Shown piece after piece: positions 1 through 8,872 of a DNA stretch of 32,242 nucleotides (position 1 is its first letter; every line of letters begins with the position of its first letter). Origin of the DNA: Planctomycetota bacterium (lineage in GTDB: Bacteria; Planctomycetota; UBA1135; JAKEFM01); assembly GCA_022616055.1 (NCBI GenBank), contig JAKEFM010000084.1, forward strand, positions 1-32,242, written 5' to 3'. Under the pieces are notes generated by a model, which saw only the letters and a list, made by a program, of their open reading frames with translations, was not told the DNA's origin and ran no database searches. The translations under genes and the position numbers were made by a program.

Positions 1-3000
1 GCGATCTGGGCTGGATCGGAACCCTGGAAGCGGTGGAGCGCCTCGAGGCCGCGCTGGAGACGATGAGCGGCCTGCGCCGCGTCCGGGGTCACTTCCTCAA
101 TTGGTACGACACCGAGGACCTCCGGCCGCTCGAGCCCCTGTACGTGTCCGCCGTCGACAGCGGCAACCTGGCCGGGTACCTGATCGCCCTCGCCCAGGCG
201 TGTCGCGAGCACGCACACCGTCCCGTCGCAGGCCCGGAGATCCCCGAGGGGATCGGGGACGCCCTACGGCTCTTGATCGACGCGATCGAGGCAGCCGGGG
301 ACTCGCGCCGCGCGCCGTCGGTCGCGGCGGGGGCGCTGCGCGAGGCCGCGGTGGCGACGGCGGCCGCGCTGGAGGGTCTCCCGGCCTCGCCGCCCGAGCG
401 GCTCCGCCGCTTCCACGACCTCGAGTCTAGGGCGGACAACCTCCTCGACCTCGCGCGGAGGCTCTCGAGCGAGGTCCCGGACGACTCCCGATCCGAGATC
501 TTGACCTGGGCGGGCGCCGTCCACGGCTCCGTCCGGAGCCACGCCCGCGATCGCCAGATCCCCGAGGGGATCCTCGCGAGCCGCCTCTCGACCCTCGCCT
601 CGCTCGCCGAGGCGATGGTCCAGGCCATGGACTTCCAGTTCCTGCTCGATCCCACGAGCAAGCTTCTCTCCATCGGCTATCGCGTGGCCGACGGCACGCT
701 CGATCCCGGCCGGTACGACCTCCTCGCTTCCGAGGCCCGGCTGGCGAGCTTCATCGCCATCGCCAAGGGGGACGTGCCGCCGGAGCACTGGTTCCACCTC
801 GGCCGATCCCTCACGCCGATCGGTTCCGGGGCGGCCCTGGTGTCGTGGTCCGGGTCCATGTTCGAGTACCTCATGCCGCTCCTCGTGATGTCCCAGCCCG
901 CCCGGAGCCTGCTCGACTTGACGTGCCGCCTCGTGGTCGGGCGCCAGATCCGCTACGGCGCGGAGCGGCGGGTCCCCTGGGGAGTCTCCGAGTCGGCCTA
1001 CAACGTGAGGGATGCGGAACTCACCTATCAATACTCGGCGTTCGGCGTCCCCGGCCTCGGGCTCAAGCGGGGGCTGTTCGAGGACGTGGTGGTGGCTCCG
1101 TACGCGACCGCGCTCGCGGCCATGGTCGACCCCGGCGCCGCCCTGGAGAACTTCGCCCGCCTCGAGCGCGCCGGAGCGCGTGGAGCCTACGGGTTCTACG
1201 AGGCGCTCGATTACACCCCCTCGAGGCTGCCGGAGAAGTCCGCCGCGGCCGTGGTCCGCGCCTACATGGCCCACCACCAGGGGATGACGCTCCTCGCGCT
1301 CGGAAACGTGTTGGACGACGGCCGGACCCGGAAGCGCTTCCACGCCCATCCGATGGTCCAGGCGGCGGAGCTCCTGCTCCAGGAGCGCACCCCGCGCGCG
1401 GTGGCCATCACGCGGCCGCGGGCCGAGGAGGTGCAGGTGGCGCCGCTCGTGCGGGACCTCCTCCCTCCCACCCTACGGCGCTTCGACTCGCCGCACGACA
1501 TCACCCCCCGCACCCACCTCCTCTCCAACGGGCGCTACACGGTCATGGTCACGGCCGCGGGCTCCGGTTTCAGCCGATGGCGCGAGCTCGCCGTGACCCG
1601 GTGGCGCGAGGACACGACGCGCGACGGCTGGGGGACGTTCGTCTACCTGCGGGACGTGGGGACGGGCGGGGTGTGGTCCGCAGGTTTCCAGCCGACCGCA
1701 ACCCCGGCGGACCGGTACGACGTCGTCTATTCGGAGGACCGGGCCAAGATCGCGCAGCGGGACCGGTCGCTCTCGATCCTGCTCGAGATCGTCGTGTCCT
1801 CCGAGGACGACGCCGAGCTCCGCCGGTTGACGGTGACGAATCTCGAGCCCCGGGGACGGGAGATCGACTTCACGTCCTACGCCGAGGTCGTGCTGGCCCC
1901 GCAGGCGGCGGACGAGGCCCACCCCGCCTTCTCGAACCTGTTCGTGGAGACCGCGTTCGTTCCCCATCTCGGCGCCTTGCTGGCGACGCGGCGCCCGCGC
2001 TCGGCGGACGAGGCCCGGGTGTGGCTCGTCCACCTGGCCGCGCTCGAGGGAGAACCGGTGGGTCCGGTCCAGTACGAGACCGACCGCGCACGGTTCCTGG
2101 GCCGGGGCCGCGGGGTCCGCGCGCCGGCTTCCGTGGTCGACGGAGGTCCCCTGTCCGACACGGCGGGGACGGTTCTGGATCCCATCGTGAGCCTCCGACA
2201 CCGGGTCGCTCTCCCGCCCCAGGGGACGGTCCGGATCGCGTACACCACGCTCGTGGCGCGCTCGCGGGAGGAGGCGCTCCGGATCGCCGAGAAGTATCGG
2301 CAGCCGGCGACGTTCGAGCGGGAGAGCACGCTCGCCTGGACGAGGGCCCAGGTCCAACGGCATCACCTGAGCGTCACCCAGGACGAGGCGCATCTCTTCC
2401 AGCGCCTGGCGAATCGCCTGCTGTACACCGATCCCACGCTGCGCGCGGCGCCGCAGATCCTCGCCGCGAATCGCCGGGGCCCCTCGGGTCTCTGGGCCCA
2501 CGGCATCTCCGGCGACCTTCCGATCGCCGTGGTGGCGATCGAGAGGGACGAGGAGCGGGACGTCGTGAGGCAGTTGCTGCGGGCGCACGAGTACTGGGGG
2601 CTGAAGGGGGTTCCCGCCGATCTGGTGATCCTCAACGCGAAGGGCACGTCCTACGCGCAGGACCTCCAGCAGTCGATCGAGGCCATGGTGCGGGTGAGCC
2701 GATCCGCGGCCGGCCGGGAGGCGGACGCCCAACCAGGACGGGTCTTCGTGCTGCGGGAGGACCTCCTGTCTCCCCCGGACCGGGTCCTGCTCCGCTCGGC
2801 CGCCCGCGTCCTGATCCTGGCGAGCCGGGGATCCCTGGCCGAGCAGGCCATCCGCCTGGAACGGTCGGGGCCGGCACCGCCGCGGATCCGCGCGCCGCGC
2901 GAGGCGGCCGAGACGATCGCCCCTCCCTCGTTGGATCTCGAGTTCTTCAACGGCCTGGGAGGGTTCACTCGGAATGGGCTCGAGTACGTCACGATCCTGG

Positions 3001-5342
3001 GCGGCGGCCAGTGGACGCCGGCTCCCTGGATCAACGTGGTGGCGAACCCGGCGTTCGGATTCCAGGTCTCCGAGGCCGGCGCGGGGTACACGTGGGCCGT
3101 GAACAGCCGGGAGAACAAGCTGACGCCGTGGTCCAACGACCCGGTCAGCGACGCGCCGGGCGAGACGATCTACGTGCGCGACGAGGAGAGCGGCGCGATC
3201 TGGGGGCCCACGTGTCTCCCCATCCGCGAGGAAGCCTCGCCCTACGTCGTCCGGCACGGCCAGGGGTACAGCCGCTTCGAGCACGCCTCGCACGGCATCG
3301 CGCTGGATCTCCTGACGCTCGTGCCGCCCCGCGACCCCGTCCGGATCTCCCGCCTCACGCTGGAGAATCGGTCCGGCGCCCCCCGGCGGCTCTCGGTCAC
3401 GGCGTACGCGGAGTGGGTGCTCGGCGTCGCGCGCGCGGGTTCCGCCCCCTTCGTGGTCACCGAGGTCGATCCCGCGACCGGAGCCCTTCTGGCTCGGAAC
3501 GCCTGGAACGGGGAGTTCGCGAGCCGCGTCGCCTTCGCCGACCTGGGCGGGCTCCAGACCTCCTGGACCGGCGACCGCCTCGAGTTCCTGGGCCGCAACG
3601 GGAGCCTCGACCATCCGGAGTCCCTGGAACGCGCCGAGGGGCTCTCGGGAAGGACGGGAGCGGGCTTGGATCCGTGTGCCGCGCTGCAGACGATCGTCGA
3701 GCTCGAGCCCGGAGAGCGCGCCGAGGTGCGGTTCCTGCTGGGGCAGGGGGAGAGTCGCGAGGAGTCCCGGGCCCTGGTCGCGCGCTACCGCGCGAGGAGC
3801 TGCGATCAGGTCCTCCGGGAGGTCCAGGAGCGCTGGGACGGGCTGCTGGGAGCGGTGCAGGTGAAGACTCCCGATCGCTCCATGGATCTCATGCTCAACC
3901 GCTGGCTCCTGTACCAGACGCTCTCGTGCCGGATCTGGTCCCGATCCGCGCTCTACCAGTCCGGAGGGGCGTACGGGTTCCGCGACCAGCTCCAGGACGT
4001 CCTCGCCCTGGCGGCGACCCGGCCCCAGCTCGCGCGCGCGCACCTCCTGCGGGCCGCGGGCCGGCAGTTCAAGGAAGGGGACGTCCAGCACTGGTGGCAT
4101 CCCCCCGCGGGCCGCGGCGTCCGGACCCGGATCTCCGACGACCTCCTCTGGCTCCCCTACGCGGTGGCCCACTACCTCCGCACGACCGAGGACCGGGCGG
4201 TGCTCGACGAGGAGGTTCCGTGGCTCGAGGGGGCGCCCCTCGAGGAGCCGCAGGCGGAGGCGTACTTCGAGCCCGCCGAATCGGGGCCGCCGGCGACGCT
4301 GTTCGAACACTGCGCACGGGCGCTGGACCGGAGTCTCGACGCGGGCCCGCACGGCCTGCCGCGGATCGGCACGGGGGACTGGAACGACGGCCTGAACCGC
4401 GTGGGCCGCGGGGGCCGCGGAGAGAGCGTCTGGCTGGGCTGGTTCCTCCTCGCGAATCTCGGGGAGTTCGCCCGGATCGCCGACCTGCGCGCGGAGGGGG
4501 AGCGCGCGGCGCGGTGGCGGACGAGGGCCGCTTCGCTCCAGGCGTCGCTGGAGCGGGAGGCGTGGGACGGGGCGTGGTACCGGCGCGCCTTCTTCGACGA
4601 CGGGACGCCGCTCGGGTCGGCGGCGAACGACGAGTGCCGGATCGACTCCCTCTCCCAGTCCTGGGCGGTCCTCTCCGGCGCGGCGGACCGCGGCCGGGCG
4701 CGCCAGGCCATGGAATCCGTGGAGCGCCAGCTCCTCCAGCGCGCGGAGCGGCTCCTGCGACTCCTCGCGCCGCCCTTCGACCGGACACTCCTCGACCCGG
4801 GGTACATCAAGGGATACCCCCCCGGAGTCCGGGAGAACGGCGGGCAGTACACCCACGCGGCGGCCTGGTCGGTCATGGCCTTCGCCGAATTGGGCGACGG
4901 CGACAAGGCCGCCGAGCTGTTCCATCTGTTGAACCCGATCCACCACACGAGCCGTCGCGCCGATGTCGGCACGTACCGGGTGGAGCCGTACGCCGTCGCC
5001 GCGGACATCTACTCCGAGCCTCCCCACGCGGGACGGGGCGGGTGGACCTGGTACACCGGGTCTGCGGGCTGGCTGCACCGCGCGGGCCTGGAGTGGATCC
5101 TCGGTTTCCGGAAGCGGGGCTCCGCGCTCCAGATCGATCCGTGCATTCCCCGGGCATGGAAAGGGTTCGAGATCGCCTACCGTCATGGCGCCACCCTCTA
5201 CCGGATCGCCGTCGAGAACCCGAAGGGCGTCTGCCGGGGGGTGTCCCGCGTCAGCCTCGATGGGGCCCCGCTCCCGGGAGGGGCGCTCGTCCCCCTGACC
5301 GACGACGGCCGGATCCATCAGGTCGAGGTGGTGCTCGGGTAG
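1..5342 (+). CDS. ndvB: Cyclic beta-1,2-glucan synthase-like protein, C-terminal part (5' truncated by window)
   Basis: The frame is open from base 3, before the GTG at 33, and the first residues ([16 protein letters not shown]...) already read as family sequence, so the start lies outside the window. About 1,780 residues remain of a family usually near 2,800. Counting from base 33, an N-terminal helical region ([21 protein letters not shown]) leads into a glycoamylase-like domain ([20 protein letters not shown], about residues 320-340; [10 protein letters not shown] near 410). Two GH94-type super-sandwich regions and the alpha/alpha-barrel follow. GDWNDG at about 1449-1454 carries the GH94 general-acid aspartate. 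The family polymerises UDP-glucose into beta-1,2-glucan (GT84, lost upstream), and the GH94 part phosphorolyses and trims the chain. Without the GT84 part, a stand-alone GH94-like protein cannot be excluded. No signal peptide or membrane span is visible in this part. Confidence 0.88.
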   Translation, partial: DLGWIGTLEAVERLEAALETMSGLRRVRGHFLNWYDTEDLRPLEPLYVSAVDSGNLAGYLIALAQACREHAHRPVAGPEIPEGIGDALRLLIDAIEAAGDSRRAPSVAAGALREAAVATAAALEGLPASPPERLRRFHDLESRADNLLDLARRLSSEVPDDSRSEILTWAGAVHGSVRSHARDRQIPEGILASRLSTLASLAEAMVQAMDFQFLLDPTSKLLSIGYRVADGTLDPGRYDLLASEARLASFIAIAKGDVPPEHWFHLGRSLTPIGSGAALVSWSGSMFEYLMPLLVMSQPARSLLDLTCRLVVGRQIRYGAERRVPWGVSESAYNVRDAELTYQYSAFGVPGLGLKRGLFEDVVVAPYATALAAMVDPGAALENFARLERAGARGAYGFYEALDYTPSRLPEKSAAAVVRAYMAHHQGMTLLALGNVLDDGRTRKRFHAHPMVQAAELLLQERTPRAVAITRPRAEEVQVAPLVRDLLPPTLRRFDSPHDITPRTHLLSNGRYTVMVTAAGSGFSRWRELAVTRWREDTTRDGWGTFVYLRDVGTGGVWSAGFQPTATPADRYDVVYSEDRAKIAQRDRSLSILLEIVVSSEDDAELRRLTVTNLEPRGREIDFTSYAEVVLAPQAADEAHPAFSNLFVETAFVPHLGALLATRRPRSADEARVWLVHLAALEGEPVGPVQYETDRARFLGRGRGVRAPASVVDGGPLSDTAGTVLDPIVSLRHRVALPPQGTVRIAYTTLVARSREEALRIAEKYRQPATFERESTLAWTRAQVQRHHLSVTQDEAHLFQRLANRLLYTDPTLRAAPQILAANRRGPSGLWAHGISGDLPIAVVAIERDEERDVVRQLLRAHEYWGLKGVPADLVILNAKGTSYAQDLQQSIEAMVRVSRSAAGREADAQPGRVFVLREDLLSPPDRVLLRSAARVLILASRGSLAEQAIRLERSGPAPPRIRAPREAAETIAPPSLDLEFFNGLGGFTRNGLEYVTILGGGQWTPAPWINVVANPAFGFQVSEAGAGYTWAVNSRENKLTPWSNDPVSDAPGETIYVRDEESGAIWGPTCLPIREEASPYVVRHGQGYSRFEHASHGIALDLLTLVPPRDPVRISRLTLENRSGAPRRLSVTAYAEWVLGVARAGSAPFVVTEVDPATGALLARNAWNGEFASRVAFADLGGLQTSWTGDRLEFLGRNGSLDHPESLERAEGLSGRTGAGLDPCAALQTIVELEPGERAEVRFLLGQGESREESRALVARYRARSCDQVLREVQERWDGLLGAVQVKTPDRSMDLMLNRWLLYQTLSCRIWSRSALYQSGGAYGFRDQLQDVLALAATRPQLARAHLLRAAGRQFKEGDVQHWWHPPAGRGVRTRISDDLLWLPYAVAHYLRTTEDRAVLDEEVPWLEGAPLEEPQAEAYFEPAESGPPATLFEHCARALDRSLDAGPHGLPRIGTGDWNDGLNRVGRGGRGESVWLGWFLLANLGEFARIADLRAEGERAARWRTRAASLQASLEREAWDGAWYRRAFFDDGTPLGSAANDECRIDSLSQSWAVLSGAADRGRARQAMESVERQLLQRAERLLRLLAPPFDRTLLDPGYIKGYPPGVRENGGQYTHAAAWSVMAFAELGDGDKAAELFHLLNPIHHTSRRADVGTYRVEPYAVAADIYSEPPHAGRGGWTWYTGSAGWLHRAGLEWILGFRKRGSALQIDPCIPRAWKGFEIAYRHGATLYRIAVENPKGVCRGVSRVSLDGAPLPGGALVPLTDDGRIHQVEVVLG

Positions 5343-5358
5343 GCGTGCCGGAAGGAGG

Positions 5359-5385
5359 TGGGGGCGCGACGGATTCGAGCCCCCA
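5359..5385. terminator. Hairpin between convergent ndvB-like gene and response regulator
   Basis: A perfect 7-bp stem, TGGGGGC (5359-5365) and GCCCCCA (5379-5385), encloses a 13-base loop 16 bases after the ndvB stop. No T-tract follows, so intrinsic termination is only possible. The rest of the 5343-5493 gap holds nothing recognised. Confidence 0.35.
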
Positions 5386-5493
5386 GGTCGAAGGCGTCGA
5401 GCGCCTCTCGTCGCCCGTCCACGGGCGGATCCGCAGCCGTCTGGAGGCGACTTGTGTCCGCCGGGTGCGGGAGGCCGTCGGTCCGGAAAACGT

Positions 5494-6183
5494 CTACGTT
5501 GTCCGCCAGGAACTCGTGCCCGGACCGGCGGGGAGCCTCCCCCCTCCCCGATCCCGCAGCAGCCCCTCGCGCACGGCGAACTGGGTCAGCTGGGCGACCG
5601 AGCGCAGGTCGAGCTTGTCCATCAGGTGGGAGCGGTGGGTCTCCACCGTGCGCGCGCTGATGCGCAGGCGCGCGGCGATCCCCTTCGTCGTGAGCCCCTC
5701 CGCGACGAGCCGGAGGATCTCCCGCTCCCGGTCCGTCAGGCGGTCGACCGGGCGGTCGGGGCTCGCGCCCCGGCGAAGGATCTCCCCGAGGCGGCGCTGG
5801 ACCGCGGGGCTGTAGTAGATCTCCCCGGCCTTCACCGCCTTGAGGGCCTGGACGAGGTCGGAGACGGCGGAGTCCTTGAGGAGGTAGCCGTCCGCCCCTT
5901 CCCGCACCGCGCGGTCGACGTACTCCGGGTCGGCGTGCATCGTGAGGACGAGGACCTTCGTCCCCGGCCGCCGGCGCTTGACGGTCGCCAGCACCTCGAG
6001 GCCGTCGGGTCCCGGGATCGAGAGGTCGAGGACGACGACGTCGGGGGCGGTCTCCTCGACCGCGGCGAGGGCGGAGGCGCCGTCGGCGACCTCCCGCACG
6101 ACGGTGAAGCCCGGCTGCGTCTCGAGGATGCGCCGCAGCCCGGCGCGGACGAGGGTGTGGTCGTCGACGAGGAGGATCTTCAT
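5494..6183 (-). CDS. NarL/LuxR-family two-component response regulator
   Basis: 229 residues. The receiver domain (about 1-118) starts MKILLVDDHTLVRAGL with the acidic pair D7/D8, the phosphoacceptor D53 in VVVLDLSIPG, and the conserved lysine K103 in YLLKDSA. A LuxR-type helix-turn-helix follows (about 147-211: LTDREREILRLVAEGLTTKG and TVETHRSHLMDKLDL). Its ATG overlaps the TGA of the upstream kinase gene as ATGA, so the two are translationally coupled and almost certainly a cognate pair. It would bind DNA as a dimer after phosphorylation. The target genes cannot be read from the sequence. The divergent DUF1579 gene next to the kinase promoter is one candidate, by position only. The start is fixed by the overlap and the canonical receiver N-terminus. 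Confidence 0.93.
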   Translation of the reverse strand: MKILLVDDHTLVRAGLRRILETQPGFTVVREVADGASALAAVEETAPDVVVLDLSIPGPDGLEVLATVKRRRPGTKVLVLTMHADPEYVDRAVREGADGYLLKDSAVSDLVQALKAVKAGEIYYSPAVQRRLGEILRRGASPDRPVDRLTDREREILRLVAEGLTTKGIAARLRISARTVETHRSHLMDKLDLRSVAQLTQFAVREGLLRDRGGGRLPAGPGTSSWRTT

Positions 6184-7421
6184 CGCGCCGCCGGCAGGGA
6201 GGCCTCGATGCGGAAGCCCGCCCCCCGGGCCGCCGAGAAGGCGAGGGTCCCTCCGAGAGCGTGCACGCGCTCGCGCATGCCGAGGAGACCGAGGTGGGGC
6301 TCGGGGGGGACGTCGAGGGCTCGCCCATCGTCCTCGATCGCGAGGGCGACGCCGCCGTCGCAACCGCGGAGGGAGACGGAGACGGCCCGGGCCCCGGAGT
6401 GCCGGGCGACGTTCGTCAGCGCCTCCTGCACGACGCGGTAGATCGCGACCTCCTGGTCGGGAGGGAGGGGGTCGATCCGCTCCGGGGCGTCGAAGGAGAC
6501 GTCGATCCGGGTCCGGCGCCGGAAGTCCTCGACGAGGGCCCGGAGCGCCGGCAGGAGGCCGAGGTCGTCGAGCACCGAGGGGCGCAGGAGGTTGCTCAGG
6601 TCGCGGACCTGGTCGAGCGCGCGCGCGACCATCCGGCTCGCCTCCGCGCGCCCCTCGAGGTCGAGCTCGATCTTGACGGCGGTCAGGACCTGGCCCGCCT
6701 CGTCGTGCAGCTCGCGGGCGATCCGCCGGCGCTCCTCCTCCTGCGCCCGAAGCAGCAGCCCCGTCAGCTGCTCGAGCTCCGCCCGGCGAGCCTCGAGCGC
6801 CCGGCGTCCGTCGCCGAGGACGAGGAAGAGGGTCCCGATCGCCGCCGCCGTGATCAGGAGGATGTCGGCGAAGACGCCGTAGAGGACTCCCGACCCGTAG
6901 GGTCGGAGCAGCGGGTAGTCGAGGTGGTGGAGCCCCCAGAGGGTGAAGGTCACGGCGAGGGCCGTCGCGCTGGCGGAGGGGCTGCGGCGGCGGTGCTTCC
7001 AGAAGACGACGCCGGTCCAGAGGGTGACGGCCGAGAGGAAGGCGGCGGCGGAGAGGCCCGTCACCGCGGGGTCGCGGATGACGTAGATCGCGACGGCCGC
7101 CCAGGCGACGGGGAGGAGGCCCAGGGCGGCGTGCCATCTCCGCCAGCGCAGCCCCTGGGAGAACTGGAGCGCCGCCGCGAGGAGGAGGAGGGCGGTCACT
7201 CCCGTCACCGCCTGGTGCGCGAAGAGCCACACGTCGCGACGCTCGAGGATGAAGGCGGAGATCAGGACGAGGCGGACGGCGTACAGCGTCCAGCCGGCCG
7301 CCCAGGCCGCGAACCAGAGGCGCCGCTGGCTCTTCCAGAGGCCGACGTAGACCGCGGCGAGGAGGGCGGTGACCGCGGCCTGGAAGCCGAGCGCCGAGAG
7401 CTCGACGGTCTGGCGGTCCAC
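6180..7421 (-). CDS. Membrane sensor histidine kinase (HisKA_3 / NarX-DegS type)
   Basis: 413 residues from a GTG start. The first 200 residues contain about six to seven hydrophobic spans (for example 13-28, 75-87, 99-115, 123-140, 176-201) and little periplasmic sequence, so sensing probably occurs in or at the membrane. A short coiled linker (207-235) leads to the HisKA_3 phosphoacceptor H239 in RRIARELHDEAGQVL. The HATPase has N337 in VVQEALTNVARHS, a DDG turn at 364-366, HLGLLGMRERV at 376-386 and GAGFRIEASLP near the end. It autophosphorylates and passes phosphate to the regulator encoded immediately downstream with a 4-base overlap. The signal is unknown. A -10-like TAGACT lies only 6 bases before the GTG, so the mRNA may be leaderless. 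Confidence 0.92.
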   Translation of the reverse strand: MDRQTVELSALGFQAAVTALLAAVYVGLWKSQRRLWFAAWAAGWTLYAVRLVLISAFILERRDVWLFAHQAVTGVTALLLLAAALQFSQGLRWRRWHAALGLLPVAWAAVAIYVIRDPAVTGLSAAAFLSAVTLWTGVVFWKHRRRSPSASATALAVTFTLWGLHHLDYPLLRPYGSGVLYGVFADILLITAAAIGTLFLVLGDGRRALEARRAELEQLTGLLLRAQEEERRRIARELHDEAGQVLTAVKIELDLEGRAEASRMVARALDQVRDLSNLLRPSVLDDLGLLPALRALVEDFRRRTRIDVSFDAPERIDPLPPDQEVAIYRVVQEALTNVARHSGARAVSVSLRGCDGGVALAIEDDGRALDVPPEPHLGLLGMRERVHALGGTLAFSAARGAGFRIEASLPAAR

Positions 7422-7427
7422 GGCCGG

Positions 7428-7445
7428 AGTCTACCCCGCTACACT
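7428..7445. promoter_or_regulatory. Divergent -10-like elements between kinase and DUF1579 genes
   Basis: On the minus strand TAGACT (7433-7428) stands 6 bases before the kinase GTG. On the plus strand TACACT (7440-7445) stands about 30 bases before the DUF1579 ATG. Neither has a convincing -35 at 16-18 bases, so these are weak calls. The 54-base gap must nevertheless hold both promoters, and the two could be co-regulated. Confidence 0.3.
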
Positions 7446-7475
7446 GCCGGCACTTCGCTCGAGCAAAGGAGTTTC

Positions 7476-8078
7476 ATGAAAGGACTCTTCGGATTCGGGG
7501 GGCTCGCCGTGGCGGGCCTCGCCCTCGCGGCGGCCGGGGCGCAGGAGAAGGGGAAAGCGGGAGGCCCCCCCGAGATGGAGGCCATGATGGCCGCCTACAA
7601 GAAGGCGGGCGCCGTCACCGACAACCACAAGCCCCTCGAGGCGCTCGTGGGGGAGTGGACGACCGCGTCGAAGATGTGGATGGACCCGGCCGCTGCCCCG
7701 ATGGAATCGGCGGGGACCGCCTCGGCGAAGCCCCTCTTCGGCGGGAGGTTCGTCCAGACCGCCCACTCCGGGAACTTCATGGGGGAGACGCACGAGGGGA
7801 TCTCGACGACCGGCTACGACAACCTCAAGAAGAAGTACGTCGGGACCTGGATCGAGAACATGGGGACCTCGATCACCTACACGGAGGGGACCTACGACGC
7901 GGGCGCGAAGACCTTCACGTTCACGGGCAAGTACGACGATCCGGTGACCGGCGGGACGATCCCCTTCCGCTTCACCCAGAAGGTCGCCGACAAGGACCGG
8001 ATCGCCTTCGAGTGGTACGAGACCCGCGAGGGGAAAGAGGCGAAGACGATGGAGATCACCTACACCCGGAAGAAGTAG
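7476..8078 (+). CDS. Secreted DUF1579 family protein
   Basis: 200 residues. The ATG is preceded by a good Shine-Dalgarno, AAAGGAG (7465-7471). Residues 1-22 form a signal peptide (MKGLFGFGGLAVAGLALAAA, then a likely cut after GAQ). The mature part has the DUF1579 pattern: a short helical start, LEALVGEWTTASKMWMDP, LFGGRFVQTAHSGNFMGETH, and alternating beta strands ending KTMEITYTRKK. The fold is lipocalin-like. The family's function is not established, so a ligand-binding role is only inferred from fold. It is transcribed away from the two-component genes and ends at a strong bidirectional hairpin. Confidence 0.85.
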   Translation: MKGLFGFGGLAVAGLALAAAGAQEKGKAGGPPEMEAMMAAYKKAGAVTDNHKPLEALVGEWTTASKMWMDPAAAPMESAGTASAKPLFGGRFVQTAHSGNFMGETHEGISTTGYDNLKKKYVGTWIENMGTSITYTEGTYDAGAKTFTFTGKYDDPVTGGTIPFRFTQKVADKDRIAFEWYETREGKEAKTMEITYTRKK

Positions 8079-8093
8079 CTCCGGGGCGGCTCG

Positions 8094-8118
8094 GCCGGGG
8101 CGGGCCGCCCGCCCCGGC
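8094..8118. terminator. Strong bidirectional hairpin between convergent DUF1579 gene and yidD
   Basis: A perfect 11-bp inverted repeat, GCCGGGGCGGG (8094-8104) and CCCGCCCCGGC (8108-8118), with a 3-base loop fills the short gap between two convergent stop codons. It lacks a T-run on either side, as is common in GC-rich genomes. It is the most stable hairpin I noticed in the window and very probably serves both genes. Confidence 0.6.
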
Positions 8119-8119
8119 T

Positions 8120-8335
8120 CTAGCCCCGCCGGCCCGGAGACGGGACGGGGTCGTACCCCCCGCGGGCGAAGGGGTGGCAGCGGAGGATCCGCCAGGCCCC
8201 GAGGAGGACGCCGAGGAGCGGACCGCGGTCCTCGATCGCATGGACCGCGTACTCCGAGCAAGTCGGCCAGTACCGGCAAGTCCCTCCCTTGAGCGGCCCG
8301 ATCCAGCGCTGGTAGAGCCGGATGGCCCCGACCAT
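8120..8335 (-). CDS. yidD: Membrane protein insertion efficiency factor YidD
   Basis: 71 residues, a normal YidD length. It carries the family hallmarks IRLYQRWIGPL, CRYWPTCSEYA (paired cysteines), ILRCHPFARGGYDPVP. YidD is a small amphipathic peripheral membrane protein that assists YidC-dependent insertion. I chose the ATG at 8335. A TTG at 8350 would add five residues and would overlap the rnpA stop as TTGA, giving translational coupling, so that start is also plausible. It follows rnpA in the usual order, but yidC does not follow: the next gene is a convergent DUF1579 gene. Confidence 0.92.
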   Translation of the reverse strand: MVGAIRLYQRWIGPLKGGTCRYWPTCSEYAVHAIEDRGPLLGVLLGAWRILRCHPFARGGYDPVPSPGRRG

Positions 8336-8346
8336 CCCGTGCCGGA

Positions 8347-8751
8347 TCAACGCGGGGCTCCTCCCCCGGTCGGTCCCGGGGACCGGGCGCGCGAGGCCTT
8401 CGCGCCGGCTTGGCGCGAGAGCCGCTCCAGCTCGGCGGCGACGGCCCCGAGGGTGAAGGCGCGGCCGGGGACGAGGGGACAGACGACGAGGTCGAGGCCC
8501 GAGGGGAGCCGCGTCCGGTTCAGCCGGAACGCCTCGCGGACGAGGCGCTTCAGGCGGTTGCGCTCGGGCGAGGAGCGCGTCACGCGACGGGCGACGGAGA
8601 TCCCGAGGCGGGACTCCGGCAGGTCGTTTCCCCGCGCGATCACCTGGAGGATCCCCCCGCGGGCCCGGGCCCCCTCCCGGAAGACGTTCCGGAAGGTGGT
8701 CTCGCCGCGCAGTCGCAGGCGTCTCGGGAAGGCGTAGGGTCGCGGGGTCAC
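8347..8751 (-). CDS. rnpA: Ribonuclease P protein component
   Basis: 134 residues from GTG. RnpA features are PRRLRLRGETTFRNVFREG at the N-terminus, LGISVARRVTRSSPERNRLK (the RNR region that contacts P RNA) and RLVREAFRLNR. It assists the catalytic RNA in maturing tRNA 5' ends. The GTG start gives the normal distance to the RLRG motif, and no upstream alternative is conserved. It is normally preceded by rpmH (L34), but only 121 bases separate it from a divergent aldehyde dehydrogenase gene and no L34 reading frame fits there. The C-terminal tail (SRARSPGPTGGGAPR) looks unstructured. Confidence 0.92.
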   Translation of the reverse strand: MTPRPYAFPRRLRLRGETTFRNVFREGARARGGILQVIARGNDLPESRLGISVARRVTRSSPERNRLKRLVREAFRLNRTRLPSGLDLVVCPLVPGRAFTLGAVAAELERLSRQAGAKASRARSPGPTGGGAPR

Positions 8752-8758
8752 GCGCGGG

Positions 8759-8788
8759 TTGCCGGCTCTTCTCGCGGGCCCGTATGCT
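8759..8788 (+). promoter_or_regulatory. Candidate sigma70-type promoter for the aldehyde dehydrogenase operon
   Basis: TTGCCG (8759-8764), an 18-base spacer and TATGCT (8783-8788) each match 4 of 6 consensus bases. This predicts a transcript start near 8795 and an 80-base leader. A minus-strand TAGCAT overlaps the -10 and could serve rnpA, though it lacks a clear -35. Confidence 0.4.
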
Positions 8789-8872
8789 AGCGCGGTCCTT
8801 GGGCGGCGGACGGCCGCCGCCTCCCCCCGGCAAGGCCCCTTCCCTCCTCCCCCTTCCCCCCCCGAGCCCCCC

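Noticed and set aside
5359..5385. GGATTCGAGCCCCC-like string resembling the T-arm of a tRNA
   Set aside because: No acceptor, anticodon or D-arm pairing could be built around it on either strand. It is read as a simple hairpin.
845..5815. Very long open frame overlapping the ndvB-like gene on the same strand (and a similar one on the minus strand at 1473-5318)
   Set aside because: Composition is dominated by Arg, Gly, Pro and Ala with no motifs, which is expected for shadow frames in GC-rich DNA. The ndvB frame has clear domain motifs throughout.
8752..8872. Search for rpmH (L34) upstream of rnpA
   Set aside because: The 121-base gap is too short for the gene and none of its frames shows the basic L34 pattern.
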